From Halomonas shengliensis (GTDB taxonomy: Bacteria; Pseudomonadota; Gammaproteobacteria; Pseudomonadales; Halomonadaceae): 64,000 nucleotides of DNA. The DNA lies in assembly GCF_900104135.1 (NCBI RefSeq), contig NZ_FNIV01000011.1, forward strand, positions 34,003 through 98,002, in the 5' to 3' direction. Position numbers and translations under genes: made by a program. Below are positions 1-7,230 of the stretch, piece by piece. The notes below the pieces were generated by a model. It did not search any database. It saw nothing but the letters and a program-made list of their open reading frames with translations, and was not told the origin of the DNA. How positions within the stretch are numbered: position 1 is the first letter of the stretch; every line of letters starts with the position of its first letter.

Positions 1-88
1 CGGCCGTCAGCAGGGCCAGGGGCAGCAGGGCGAAGAGGGCGCGGGAGGCGAGAGGGTGGGCGTGGCGCTTGGTGTGAGGACTGGGCAT
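1..88 (-). CDS. N-terminus of an exported protein (partial, runs off the left edge)
   Basis: Reading the minus strand from an ATG at 88 gives an open frame of 29 codons to the window edge. It begins MPSPHTKRHAHPLAS and continues into a hydrophobic stretch (ALFALLPLALLTA), the pattern of a Sec signal peptide: basic start followed by a Leu/Ala-rich core. A GAGGT ribosome binding site lies 5 bases upstream of the ATG. The gene is divergent from the histidine phosphatase at 200. The shared 111-bp gap holds a sequence resembling a GlpR operator (120-139), and the neighbourhood is glycerol catabolism, so a periplasmic glycerol or glycerophosphodiester enzyme is possible. The visible part carries no diagnostic domain, so function is unknown. 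Confidence 0.6.
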   Translation of the reverse strand, partial: MPSPHTKRHAHPLASRALFALLPLALLTA

Positions 89-119
89 GGCGTACCTCGC
101 GTTTGTTGTTGTCCTTGGG

Positions 120-139
120 TATGTTCGGTTATCGACACA
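120..139. promoter_or_regulatory. Candidate GlpR operator in the divergent gap at the left edge
   Basis: The left half TATGTTCGGT matches 9 of 10 positions of the E. coli GlpR half-site WATKTTCGWT. The right half is poor (about 5 of 10). It lies between the divergent starts at 88 (minus) and 200 (plus). The match was counted by eye; the operator assignment is inference, supported by similar sites at glpD, glpK and glpS in this window. Confidence 0.4.
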
Positions 140-199
140 CAGGGTGCATCGATGATTATTTCCGAATCGCCTCATCAATTTAGGGTTGGTGACAATATC

Positions 200-796
200 A
201 TGTCAAACGGCTTCTCCCTCGCCTCCGGGTCCCTCAACAACCACTACCTGCTGATGCGCCACGGGCACAGCGAGGCCAACCTGGCGGGCAGGATCGTCAG
301 CACGCCGGCGCGCGGCGTAGGAGGCTGCGGGCTCTCGGCGCGGGGGCGCGACCAGCTGGCCGAGGTGCTGGCAGGGTGGTGCTGGGCGAGGCCGCAGCGC
401 GTGGTGCACTCGGACTTCCTGCGCACCACGGAGACCGCCGAGCGTATCGCTCGCCACTTCGGCCTGGGGCTCGAGGCCGACACGCGCCTGCGGGAACGCC
501 ACTTCGGCGACCTGGAGGGGGAGGGGGATGCGCGCTATGCAGAGGTCTGGGCGCGGGATGCCCGCGACCCCGCCCACCGCTACGCCGGCGTCGAGCCGGT
601 GGTCGAGGTGGCCGCGCGGATGATGGCGGTGATCGAGGAATTGGAGCGGGCCCATGCCGGCGAGACCCTTCTGTTGGTCAGCCACGGCGACCCGCTGCAG
701 ATCCTGCTCACCGCCCTGGAGGGCCGCGACCTGGCCCGGCACCGTGAGCGGGAGCCCCTGGCGCCGGCGAGCATCACGCCACTGAGGAGGCCCTGA
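200..796 (+). CDS. Histidine phosphatase family protein (phosphoglycerate-mutase fold)
   Basis: 198 residues from ATG 200; an upstream in-frame ATG at 152 is possible, but the conserved domain starts just after 200. The N-terminal motif LLMRHGHSEAN is the RHG signature carrying the phosphorylated histidine. A C-terminal LLLVSHGDPLQIL supplies the second catalytic histidine, and ERHFGDLEG matches the usual acidic segment. Such enzymes remove phosphate from small metabolites or proteins; the substrate cannot be told here. It is convergent with glpD, and its last 23 bases overlap the end of that gene. Placement beside glycerol genes may be coincidental. The ribosome binding site is weak (GGTGAC). 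Confidence 0.8.
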   Translation: MSNGFSLASGSLNNHYLLMRHGHSEANLAGRIVSTPARGVGGCGLSARGRDQLAEVLAGWCWARPQRVVHSDFLRTTETAERIARHFGLGLEADTRLRERHFGDLEGEGDARYAEVWARDARDPAHRYAGVEPVVEVAARMMAVIEELERAHAGETLLLVSHGDPLQILLTALEGRDLARHREREPLAPASITPLRRP

Positions 797-2288
797 GGTC
801 GATCCGTTCGGCGAGGTAGTCGGCCAGGCGCCGCCGCTCGGCGGCGGTGACGCGCACGTCGAGCTTGGTGCGCCGCCACAGGATGTCCTCGGGGGTGCGC
901 GCCCACTCCCGTGCCACCAGGTAGTCGACCTCGGCGGCGGTGAGGCCGGCGCCCAGGGCCTCGCCCAGGTCGTCCTCCCGGCAGGCGCCTTCCAGGAACT
1001 CGCGGCACAGGCTGCCGTAGGTGCGCGCGAAGCGGGCCGCCCGTGCCTCGCCCAGCCAGGGGTAGGCGTCGAGCAGCTCGGCGCGCAGGGCGGCCTGGCT
1101 CTCGATGTCGCCGCCCGGCAACGGGGCGTGTTCGGTCCAGGCCTGGCCCATGGCGGGGAGGTGCGGGGCGAGACGTGTCAGCGCCGCCTCGGCGAGCTTG
1201 CGGTAGGTGGTGATCTTGCCGCCGTAGACCGAGAGCAGCGGCGCCCCCGAGGTGTCGAGGTCGAGGGTGTAGTCGCGGGTCATGGCCGCGGGATCGGCGG
1301 ACTCGTCGTCACACAGCGGCCGCACGCCCGAGAAGGTGCGCAGCACGTCGCCGCGTTCGAGCCGGCGACGGAAGTGGGCATTGACCACCTCGAGCAGGTA
1401 GTCGATCTCCTCGTCCCCGGCCGCGACCCGCGATGGGTCGCCTGAGAAGCGTCGGTCGGTGGTGCCGATCAGGCTGAACTCCTGCTCCCAGGGCAGCACG
1501 AAGACGATGCGCCCGTCGTGATGCTGGAGGATATAGGCGCGTGGATCCTCGTGGAGGCGCGGCACGATCAGGTGGCTGCCCTGGATCATGCGCACGGCGT
1601 AGCGCGCGGGTCGCCGTGCCTGCTCACGCACCACGCCCTCGACCCAGGGGCCGGCGGCGTTGACCAGGGTGCGCGCCCGGCGGGTGAAGCGCTCGCCGTC
1701 ACTCTGGCGCTCCAGGGTGAGCTCCCACAGGCCCGCCACCTCCCGGGCGGCCACGCAGCGGGTGCCGACCAGGATCTCGGCGCCGGCGTCGTGGGCCTGG
1801 CGCGCGTTGAGTACCACCAGGCGGGCGTCGTCGACCCAGCAGTCCGAGTATTCGAAGCCTCGGCGGATGTCGTCCCGCAACGGGGAGTCGGCAGCGAAGC
1901 GCAGGCTCCGGGATGCCGGGAGGGCGCGCCGGCCGCCCAGATGGTCGTAGAGGAAGAGCCCGCTGCGCAGCATCCAGGCCGGGCGCAGGTGAGGGCGGTG
2001 GGGCAGGATGAAGCGCAGCGGCCAGATGATGTGGGGTGCCTTGGCGAGCAGCACCTCGCGCTCCCGCAGCGCCTCGCGCACCAGCCGGAACTCGCGGTGC
2101 TCGAGATAGCGCAGGCCGCCATGGATCAGCTTGCTGCTGGCCGAGGAGGTGGCGCCGGCGAGGTCGCCCTGCTCGCAGAGCGCCACGGCCAGGCCGCGGC
2201 CGGCGGCATCGTTGGCGATGCCGGTGCCGTTGATGCCGCCGCCGATCACGAACAGGTCGAGGGGGGTGTGCCCGTCTTGCTGTGCCAT
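774..2288 (-). CDS. glpD: Aerobic glycerol-3-phosphate dehydrogenase (first copy)
   Basis: 504 residues, close to E. coli GlpD (about 500). This membrane-associated FAD enzyme oxidises sn-glycerol-3-phosphate to dihydroxyacetone phosphate and passes electrons to quinone. The N-terminus has the dinucleotide-binding motif DLFVIGGGINGTGIANDAAGRG, followed by the family segments SSKLIHGGLRYLEH, NAAGPWV, IGTTDRRF and VYGGKITTYRKLAE. The start at 2288 has a strong GGAGGTAAGG ribosome binding site. It lies 145 bp downstream of glpR on the same strand, and that gap holds two sites resembling GlpR operators, so it probably has its own repressed promoter. A second, different glpD is at 19736. The 3' end overlaps the convergent phosphatase gene. 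Confidence 0.95.
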   Translation of the reverse strand: MAQQDGHTPLDLFVIGGGINGTGIANDAAGRGLAVALCEQGDLAGATSSASSKLIHGGLRYLEHREFRLVREALREREVLLAKAPHIIWPLRFILPHRPHLRPAWMLRSGLFLYDHLGGRRALPASRSLRFAADSPLRDDIRRGFEYSDCWVDDARLVVLNARQAHDAGAEILVGTRCVAAREVAGLWELTLERQSDGERFTRRARTLVNAAGPWVEGVVREQARRPARYAVRMIQGSHLIVPRLHEDPRAYILQHHDGRIVFVLPWEQEFSLIGTTDRRFSGDPSRVAAGDEEIDYLLEVVNAHFRRRLERGDVLRTFSGVRPLCDDESADPAAMTRDYTLDLDTSGAPLLSVYGGKITTYRKLAEAALTRLAPHLPAMGQAWTEHAPLPGGDIESQAALRAELLDAYPWLGEARAARFARTYGSLCREFLEGACREDDLGEALGAGLTAAEVDYLVAREWARTPEDILWRRTKLDVRVTAAERRRLADYLAERIDLRASSVA

Positions 2289-2321
2289 CCTTACCTCCGC
2301 CGCCTGGCGATTGAAAGCGTG

Positions 2322-2362
2322 TCAGTTCGTTTGTGAACTTATAGGATTCACATTAGAACATC
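2322..2362 (-). promoter_or_regulatory. glpD control region with tandem candidate GlpR operators
   Basis: Two adjacent 20-bp segments resemble the E. coli GlpR operator WATKTTCGWTAWCGAAMATW: 2322-2341 (about 14 of 20, containing the inverted repeat AGTTC-6-GAACT) and 2343-2362 (weaker; GATTC..GAACA). On the minus strand a TATAAG at 2338-2343 could be the -10 of glpD, placing both sites over the promoter. Tandem operators are known at E. coli glp promoters. The assignment is inference. Confidence 0.45.
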
Positions 2363-2433
2363 AAGCGGCGATTCGTGTTGTCGGCGCGCTCGACGTCGCA
2401 CCCGGGGTGTCCGCAAGCGGTGGGGAGGACGGG

Positions 2434-3198
2434 TCAGTCGGCGATATGCAACGCCACGTCGTGGCTCTGCATCAGCTGGCAGATGGCCTGCGGGGGGCGG
2501 CGGTCAGTGAACAGGGCGTCGATCTGGGTCACGTTGCCCTGGCGCACCGAGGGGTTGCGATGGAACTTGGAGTGGTCGGCGACCAGGAAGACGTGGCGGG
2601 AGTTGTGGATGATGGCCTGGGCGACCCGTACCTCCTGGTAGTCGAACTCGAGCAGCGAGCCATCCTCGTCGATGCCGCTGATACCGATGATGCCGTAGTC
2701 GACCTTGAACTGGTTGATGAAGTCGATGGTGGCCTCGCCGATGATGCCGCCGTCTCGGGAGCGGACCTGGCCACCGGCGATGATCACGTTGAAGTCCTCC
2801 TGGTGCTGGAGGATGGCGGCCACGTTGAGGTTGTTGGTGATCACCTCCAGCTCGCGATGGTGCTCCAGCAGGGCCTCGGCGACCACCTCGTTGCTGGTGC
2901 CGATGTTGATGAACAGCGACGAGCCGTCGGGCACCTTGGCGGCGAGCAGGCGGGCGATGCGCCGCTTCGCCTCCAGGTTGAGGGTCTTGCGGGTGGCGTA
3001 GGCGGTGTTGACCGTGCTCGACTCCAGGCCGGCGCCGCCATGCACGCGGCGAATTAGCCCCTCCTCGGCGAGGGCGTTGAGGTCGCGGCGGATGGTCTGC
3101 GGGGTGACCGCGAAATGCGCGGTGAGCTGCTCGATGCTGGCGTAGCCTTCGCGGCGTACCAGGTCGACGATGGCGTCCTGTCGCTGTTGCTGGTTCAT
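2434..3198 (-). CDS. glpR: DeoR-family glycerol-3-phosphate regulon repressor
   Basis: 254 residues, normal for the family. Residues 1-58 form a DeoR winged helix-turn-helix: RQDAIVDLVRREGY, SIEQLTAHFAVTPQTIRRDL, then EGLIRRVHGGA. The rest is the sugar-phosphate-binding DeoRC domain, with the segment FINIGTSNEVVAEAL. GlpR in E. coli is released from DNA by glycerol-3-phosphate. The gene sits between glpD (same strand) and glpK (divergent), the usual arrangement, and is the obvious candidate to bind the operator-like sites noted here. The start at 3198 has a GGGAG ribosome binding site. The specific name rests on context; DeoR paralogues are similar in sequence. Confidence 0.9.
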   Translation of the reverse strand: MNQQQRQDAIVDLVRREGYASIEQLTAHFAVTPQTIRRDLNALAEEGLIRRVHGGAGLESSTVNTAYATRKTLNLEAKRRIARLLAAKVPDGSSLFINIGTSNEVVAEALLEHHRELEVITNNLNVAAILQHQEDFNVIIAGGQVRSRDGGIIGEATIDFINQFKVDYGIIGISGIDEDGSLLEFDYQEVRVAQAIIHNSRHVFLVADHSKFHRNPSVRQGNVTQIDALFTDRRPPQAICQLMQSHDVALHIAD

Positions 3199-3310
3199 GG
3201 TGGCTCCCTGTGACTGGCGCCAGTGTAGAGGATGGGTAGGCTATCGGCAGCTCCGGGCGATGCCTTGCGACCATGGTCGAAGAGATTTCCGAACATGATG
3301 CCGTACCCTG

Positions 3311-3330
3311 ACTCATTATAATCGAACATT
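3311..3330 (+). promoter_or_regulatory. glpK promoter -10 overlapped by a GlpR half-site
   Basis: A perfect TATAAT at 3317-3322 lies 24 bases before the glpK start. ATCGAACATT at 3321-3330 is a perfect reverse complement of the GlpR half-site WATKTTCGWT; the left half is poor (4 of 10). A repressor bound here would cover the -10 element. A further GAACAT half-site lies at 3291-3296. No good -35 hexamer was found. Confidence 0.5.
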
Positions 3331-3345
3331 AACGCAGGAGCTCCC

Positions 3346-4833
3346 ATGGGCGACTATCTGCTTGCCATCGACCAGGGCACGACCAGTTCCCGAACCATCC
3401 TCTTCGATCGCGCCGGGCGTCGGGTGGCCACCGCCCAGCGCGAGTTCGCCCAGCACTTTCCCCATGACGGCTGGGTCGAGCACGATCCCGAGGCGATCTG
3501 GGAGAGCGTGATCGAGACCTGCCGTGAGGTGATCCAGCGCGCCGGAACCGACGTCGCCCGCATCGCCGGCATCGGCATCACCAACCAGCGCGAGACCACC
3601 CTGCTGTGGGATCGCGCCACCGGCAAGCCACTCTACAATGCCATCGTCTGGCAGGACCGGCGCACCGCCGACACCTGTCGGGGGCTGCGCGATGCCGGCC
3701 ACCTCGACCTGGTGCAGTCGCGCACCGGGCTGCTTATCGATCCCTACTTCTCGGCCACCAAGCTGGCCTGGCTGCTCGACAACGTGGAGGGGGCGCGGGA
3801 GCGCGCCGAGCGTGGCGAACTGGCCTTCGGCACCGTCGACAGCTTCCTGATCTGGCGGCTGACCGGGGGGAGGGTGCACGCCACCGATGCCACCAACGCC
3901 TCGCGCACGGCGCTGTTCAATATCCATGAGCAGCGCTGGGACCCGGAGCTGCTCGCCCTGTTCGACATTCCCCGGTCCCTGCTGCCGGAGGTGAAGGATT
4001 CCAGCGACGACTTCGGCACCCTGGTGCCGGAATGGCTGGGCGGCGCGCTGCCCATCGCCGGCGTGGCCGGCGACCAGCAGGCTGCGCTGGTCGGCCAGGC
4101 CTGCTTCGCGCCGGGCATGGGCAAGAGCACCTACGGCACCGGCTGCTTCATGATCGTCAACACCGGCGATCGCGCGGAGCGGTCGCGCAACCGGCTGCTG
4201 ACCACCGTGGCCTATCGGCTCGACGGCCGTCCCACCTATGCCATGGAAGGCAGCATCTTCGTCGCCGGGGCCACGGTGCAGTGGCTGCGCGACGGCCTGA
4301 AGCTGTTCGCCGATGCCGCCGAGACCGAGTCGCTGGCGTGCCAGACCCGTGCCGGCCACAGCGTCTACCTGGTGCCGGCCTTCACCGGCCTGGGCGCCCC
4401 CCACTGGGATCCCAAGGCGCGCGGCGCCATCTTCGGCCTGACCCGCGACACCGGCATCGCCGAGATCGTCGCCGCGGGGCTGCAGGCGGTGTGCTACCAG
4501 ACCCGGGATCTGCAGGCCTGTATGAGCGACGACATGGATGCCGCCCCGGACACCCTGCGCGTGGATGGCGGCATGGTGGCCAACAACTGGGTGATGCAGT
4601 TCCTCGCTGACATGCTCGGCCAGCGGGTCGACCGGCCCACGGTGCTCGAGACCACCGCGCTCGGGGCCGCCTACCTGGCCGGGCTGCGCCTGGGCTGGTA
4701 CCGCGACCTCGACGAGATCGCCGCGCTGTGGCAGTGCGAGCAGCGCTTCGCGCCGCGCATGCCGGAGGCCGAGCGGGAGCGTCTCTATCGTGGCTGGCTG
4801 GAGGCGGTGGAGCGGGTCAAGAGCGGCGCCTGA
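3346..4833 (+). CDS. glpK: Glycerol kinase
   Basis: 495 residues, typical for GlpK (about 500), a FGGY-family kinase that phosphorylates glycerol to sn-glycerol-3-phosphate with ATP and so traps it in the cytoplasm. Visible signatures are [17 protein letters not shown] at the N-terminus, [19 protein letters not shown], the FGGY region [12 protein letters not shown], and [22 protein letters not shown]. The start at 3346 follows a CAGGAG ribosome binding site. It is divergent from glpR, with a repressor-like half-site over its -10 box. No glycerol facilitator gene (glpF) accompanies it; uptake is presumably by the ABC transporter at 13.5-19.6 kb. Confidence 0.97.
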   Translation: MGDYLLAIDQGTTSSRTILFDRAGRRVATAQREFAQHFPHDGWVEHDPEAIWESVIETCREVIQRAGTDVARIAGIGITNQRETTLLWDRATGKPLYNAIVWQDRRTADTCRGLRDAGHLDLVQSRTGLLIDPYFSATKLAWLLDNVEGARERAERGELAFGTVDSFLIWRLTGGRVHATDATNASRTALFNIHEQRWDPELLALFDIPRSLLPEVKDSSDDFGTLVPEWLGGALPIAGVAGDQQAALVGQACFAPGMGKSTYGTGCFMIVNTGDRAERSRNRLLTTVAYRLDGRPTYAMEGSIFVAGATVQWLRDGLKLFADAAETESLACQTRAGHSVYLVPAFTGLGAPHWDPKARGAIFGLTRDTGIAEIVAAGLQAVCYQTRDLQACMSDDMDAAPDTLRVDGGMVANNWVMQFLADMLGQRVDRPTVLETTALGAAYLAGLRLGWYRDLDEIAALWQCEQRFAPRMPEAERERLYRGWLEAVERVKSGA

Positions 4834-4837
4834 GGGC

Positions 4838-4865
4838 TTGCAAAACGCCGAGGATTCGGTAATAT
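4838..4865 (+). promoter_or_regulatory. Promoter for the tRNA-Val pair
   Basis: TTGCAA (4838-4843) and TAATAT (4860-4865) are separated by 16 bases and lie about 57 bases before the first tRNA, directly after the glpK stop codon. Good sigma-70 hexamers, but no experimental support. Confidence 0.55.
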
Positions 4866-4922
4866 ACGCATCCGTTGCCGGCGCTGAGTCGTCGGTGGCC
4901 GCGTCGAGATGGTGTGCACCAC

Positions 4923-4999
4923 AGGACCATAGCTCAGTTGGTTAGAGCGCCACGTTGACATCGTGGAGGTCGGCGGTTCAAATCCGCCTGGTCCTACCA
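4923..4999 (+). tRNA. tRNA-Val (anticodon GAC), copy 1
   Basis: 77 nt including an encoded CCA end. The acceptor stem pairs AGGACCA with TGGTCCT. The D-loop has AGCTCAGTTGG and the T-arm has GGTTCAAATCC. The anticodon stem CCACG/CGTGG encloses the loop TTGACAT, giving anticodon GAC, which reads valine codons GUC and GUU. Confidence 0.97.
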
Positions 5000-5020
5000 G
5001 CCTCTCGCCGCCACAGTTCC

Positions 5021-5097
5021 AGGACCATAGCTCAGTTGGTTAGAGCGCCACGTTGACATCGTGGAGGTCGGCGGTTCAAATCCGCCTGGTCCTACCA
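5021..5097 (+). tRNA. tRNA-Val (anticodon GAC), copy 2
   Basis: Identical in sequence to the copy at 4923-4999 and separated from it by a 21-base spacer, so the two form one short transcript ending at the hairpin at 5104. No integrase or partial tRNA copy is nearby, so this looks like a simple tandem duplication rather than an attachment site. Confidence 0.97.
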
Positions 5098-5103
5098 GAC
5101 ACG

Positions 5104-5138
5104 GAAACGCCCCCGCAGCCCTGCTGCGGGGGCGTTTC
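5104..5138 (+). terminator. Intrinsic terminator of the tRNA-Val operon
   Basis: A perfect 15-bp stem (GAAACGCCCCCGCAG with its complement) encloses a 5-base loop CCCTG. It begins 7 bases after the second tRNA. The T-run is short (TTT within the 3' arm). Confidence 0.8.
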
Positions 5139-5169
5139 GCGTTGGGCCCCTTCCTGGCGGTGTGGAGGG

Positions 5170-5628
5170 TCAGGCCAGGTCGGTGTGCGCCATGAAGGTG
5201 GCCACCAGCGCCTCGATGCCGGCCTGGTCCTCGGGGCCGAAGCGCCCCCTGAGCGGGCTGTCCAGGTCCAGCACGCCCCACAGTCGTCCCTCGACCACCA
5301 CTGGCACCACCAGCTCTGCATTGGAGGCGGCGTCGCAGGCGATATGGTCGGCCACGGCGTGGACGTCGTCGACGCGCTGGGTCCGGTGGGTGCGCGCCGC
5401 CGCGCCGCAGACCCCCTTCGAGAAGGGGATGGGGTGGCAGGCGGGCTTGCCCTGGAAGGGGCCCAGGCCGAGCATCTCGGGCGCGCGCTGCAGGTAGAAG
5501 CCGACCCAGTTCAGGTCGGGGACCTCCTGCATGATGAAGGCGCAGGTCTGGGAGCTGTTGGTCAGCCAGTCGCGGGTGTCGAGCAGGGCGGCCAGCTGGC
5601 GGTTCAGCAGCGAATAGTCGGGCGTCAT
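5170..5628 (-). CDS. msrC: Free methionine-(R)-sulfoxide reductase (GAF domain)
   Basis: 152 residues from ATG 5628, chosen because an AAGGAG ribosome binding site precedes it. A single GAF domain fills the protein. All three cysteines of the fRMsr family are present with the correct spacing: Cys64 (KPACHP), Cys74 (KGVCGAA) and Cys98 (HIACDAAS). Conserved DDVH and LDLDSP segments are also seen. Family members reduce free methionine-R-sulfoxide to methionine using thioredoxin. It is directly downstream of metNIQ on the same strand, with a hairpin between, so import of methionine (and possibly its oxide) and repair would be linked. The activity is inferred from the residues. Confidence 0.92.
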   Translation of the reverse strand: MTPDYSLLNRQLAALLDTRDWLTNSSQTCAFIMQEVPDLNWVGFYLQRAPEMLGLGPFQGKPACHPIPFSKGVCGAAARTHRTQRVDDVHAVADHIACDAASNAELVVPVVVEGRLWGVLDLDSPLRGRFGPEDQAGIEALVATFMAHTDLA

Positions 5629-5647
5629 CTCGGCTCCTTGAAACACG

Positions 5648-5671
5648 AGGGCCGGCCTTGCGGCCGGCCCT
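5648..5671 (-). terminator. Hairpin after metQ (probable terminator or attenuator)
   Basis: A perfect 10-bp G+C stem AGGGCCGGCC with tetraloop TTGC lies between metQ and msrC. On the minus strand only CTCGTGTTT follows, so termination is likely partial, and readthrough into msrC is possible. Confidence 0.55.
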
Positions 5672-5697
5672 GTCACTCTTCTGGGTACAGGCGAGGC

Positions 5698-6486
5698 TTA
5701 TTTCCAGCCGGGTACCGCCTGGGCACCGAACAGCTCCTCGGCCTTGGCCTCGACCGCGTCGGTCTGGTAGGCCTTGACCAGCTGCTGGATCGCTTCGCGC
5801 TCCTCGTCGCCGGCGCGCACCGCGATCAGGTTGACGTAGGGCGACTCGGGGCCCTCCTTGATCAGGGCGTCGTCCAGGGTCAGGCCGGCGGGCTGGGCGA
5901 AGGTGTTGTTGATGAAGGCCAGGTCGACGTCTGGCAGCACGCGGGGCAGCTGGGCGGCCTCGATCTCGCGGAACTCGAAGTCGTGCGGGTTCTCGACGAT
6001 ATCCAGCGGGGTGGCCTCGAGGTTCTCCGGGTCGGCCAGCTCGATCAGCCCCAGGTTGTGCATCAGGATCAGGGCGCGGCCCTCGTTGGAGGGGTCGTTG
6101 GGCAGGGCGATGGTGGCCCCGTCCGGCAGCGCCTCGATGCTGTCGTACTTCTCGGAGTAGGCGCCGATCGGGTAGACGAAGGTGTAGCCGGCGACGGCGA
6201 AGTCGTAGCCGCGGTCCTCGACCATGGAGCGCATGTAGGGCTCGTGCTGGTAGGCGTTGGCGTCCAGGCTGCCGTCGGCCAGGGCGGCGTTGGGGGTGAC
6301 GTAGTCGGTGAACTCGATGATCTCCACCTCGAGGCCGTACTCGCGCTCGGCGATCTCGGCGGCGACCTCCATCACCTGGGTCTCGGGGCCGGCGACGGTG
6401 CCGACCTTGATGGCATGATCGTCGGCCAGGGCGCTGCCCAGGGGCAGGGTGGAGGCCAGCAGGGTGGCGAGCAGTGTCTTGCGCAT
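5698..6486 (-). CDS. metQ: Methionine ABC transporter, substrate-binding protein
   Basis: 262 residues from ATG 6486, preceded by AAGGAG. The N-terminus MRKTLLATLLASTLPLGSALA is a signal peptide. The mature part has the NlpA/MetQ signatures VGTVAGPETQVMEVAAEI, EFTDYVTPNAALADGSLDAN, and AYQHEPYM. It delivers D- or L-methionine to MetNI. Unlike E. coli MetQ there is no lipobox cysteine near the cleavage site (ALA-DD), so it looks like a soluble periplasmic protein rather than a lipoprotein. It is the last gene of metN-metI-metQ; a 90-bp gap separates it from metI. The transported ligand is inferred from family, operon and the SAM-responsive leader. Confidence 0.93.
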   Translation of the reverse strand: MRKTLLATLLASTLPLGSALADDHAIKVGTVAGPETQVMEVAAEIAEREYGLEVEIIEFTDYVTPNAALADGSLDANAYQHEPYMRSMVEDRGYDFAVAGYTFVYPIGAYSEKYDSIEALPDGATIALPNDPSNEGRALILMHNLGLIELADPENLEATPLDIVENPHDFEFREIEAAQLPRVLPDVDLAFINNTFAQPAGLTLDDALIKEGPESPYVNLIAVRAGDEEREAIQQLVKAYQTDAVEAKAEELFGAQAVPGWK

Positions 6487-6576
6487 GGAATCGCTCCTTG
6501 TGTGGTATCGACTCGATAGTAAAAGAATAAGCCGCATGCTTTTAATAGATTTTTGGTATCAGCTGTGTCAAGGCGG

Positions 6577-7230
6577 CTACTTGTGGTCGCTCTTGCGCAC
6601 CAGATAATCCCCCAGACTCTGGAAGCCCTGCACCATGACCACCAGGATCGCCACGGTGATCAGCATGATGGTGGGGTTGAAGCGATTGTAGCCGTAGCGG
6701 ATGCCCAGGTCGCCCAGGCCGCCGCCGCCCACGGCGCCGGCCATGGCCGAGTAGCTCACCAGGGTCACGATGGTTACGGTGAGGGCGGTGAAGATGCCCC
6801 CGCGCGCCTCGGGCAGCAGCACCTTGTGGATGATCTGCCAGGGGGTGGCGCCCATGGACTGGGCGGCCTCCACCAGGCCCGGGTTGATCTCGTTGAGCGC
6901 GCCCTCCACCAGCCGGGCGATGAAGGGGATGGCGGCGATGGTCAGCGGTACGGCGGCGGCGTTGGTGCCGATGGAGGTGCCCACCAGGAGCCTGGTGAAG
7001 GGGATGATCGCGACCATCAGGATGATGAAGGGGATCGAGCGGCCGATGTTGGTGACCACCCCCAGCACGCCGTTGAGCACCGGCTGGGCCAGCACCTGCC
7101 CCGGGCGGGTGACGTAGAGCAGCACCCCCAGGGGGATGCCCACCAGGGCCGAGATCACCCCGGAGATGGCCACCATGTAGAGGGTGTCGAGGGTCGCCTC
7201 GAGGATCAGGTCAAGCATCGCGCTGGACAT
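6577..7230 (-). CDS. metI: Methionine ABC transporter, permease
   Basis: 217 residues, the same length as E. coli MetI. The start at 7230 (MSSAML) has GGAGG upstream and overlaps the end of metN by 20 bp; a second ATG lies 12 bases later. Five hydrophobic segments are visible. The cytoplasmic EAA-type loop is ALNEINPGLVEAAQSMGATPWQIIHKVLLPEA, which docks on MetN. Conserved RSIPFIILM and GGGGLGDLGIRYGY segments are typical of methionine permeases. It acts in the inner membrane. Confidence 0.95.
   Translation of the reverse strand: MSSAMLDLILEATLDTLYMVAISGVISALVGIPLGVLLYVTRPGQVLAQPVLNGVLGVVTNIGRSIPFIILMVAIIPFTRLLVGTSIGTNAAAVPLTIAAIPFIARLVEGALNEINPGLVEAAQSMGATPWQIIHKVLLPEARGGIFTALTVTIVTLVSYSAMAGAVGGGGLGDLGIRYGYNRFNPTIMLITVAILVVMVQGFQSLGDYLVRKSDHK

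Noticed and set aside
2332..2352. TGTGAA..TTCACA inverted repeat before glpD as a CRP site
   Set aside because: The gap between TGTGA and TCACA is 11 bases instead of 6; the GlpR-operator reading explains the symmetry better.
4923..5097. Tandem tRNA-Val genes as the attachment site of an integrated element
   Set aside because: Both copies are complete with promoter and terminator, and no integrase or foreign genes lie beside them.
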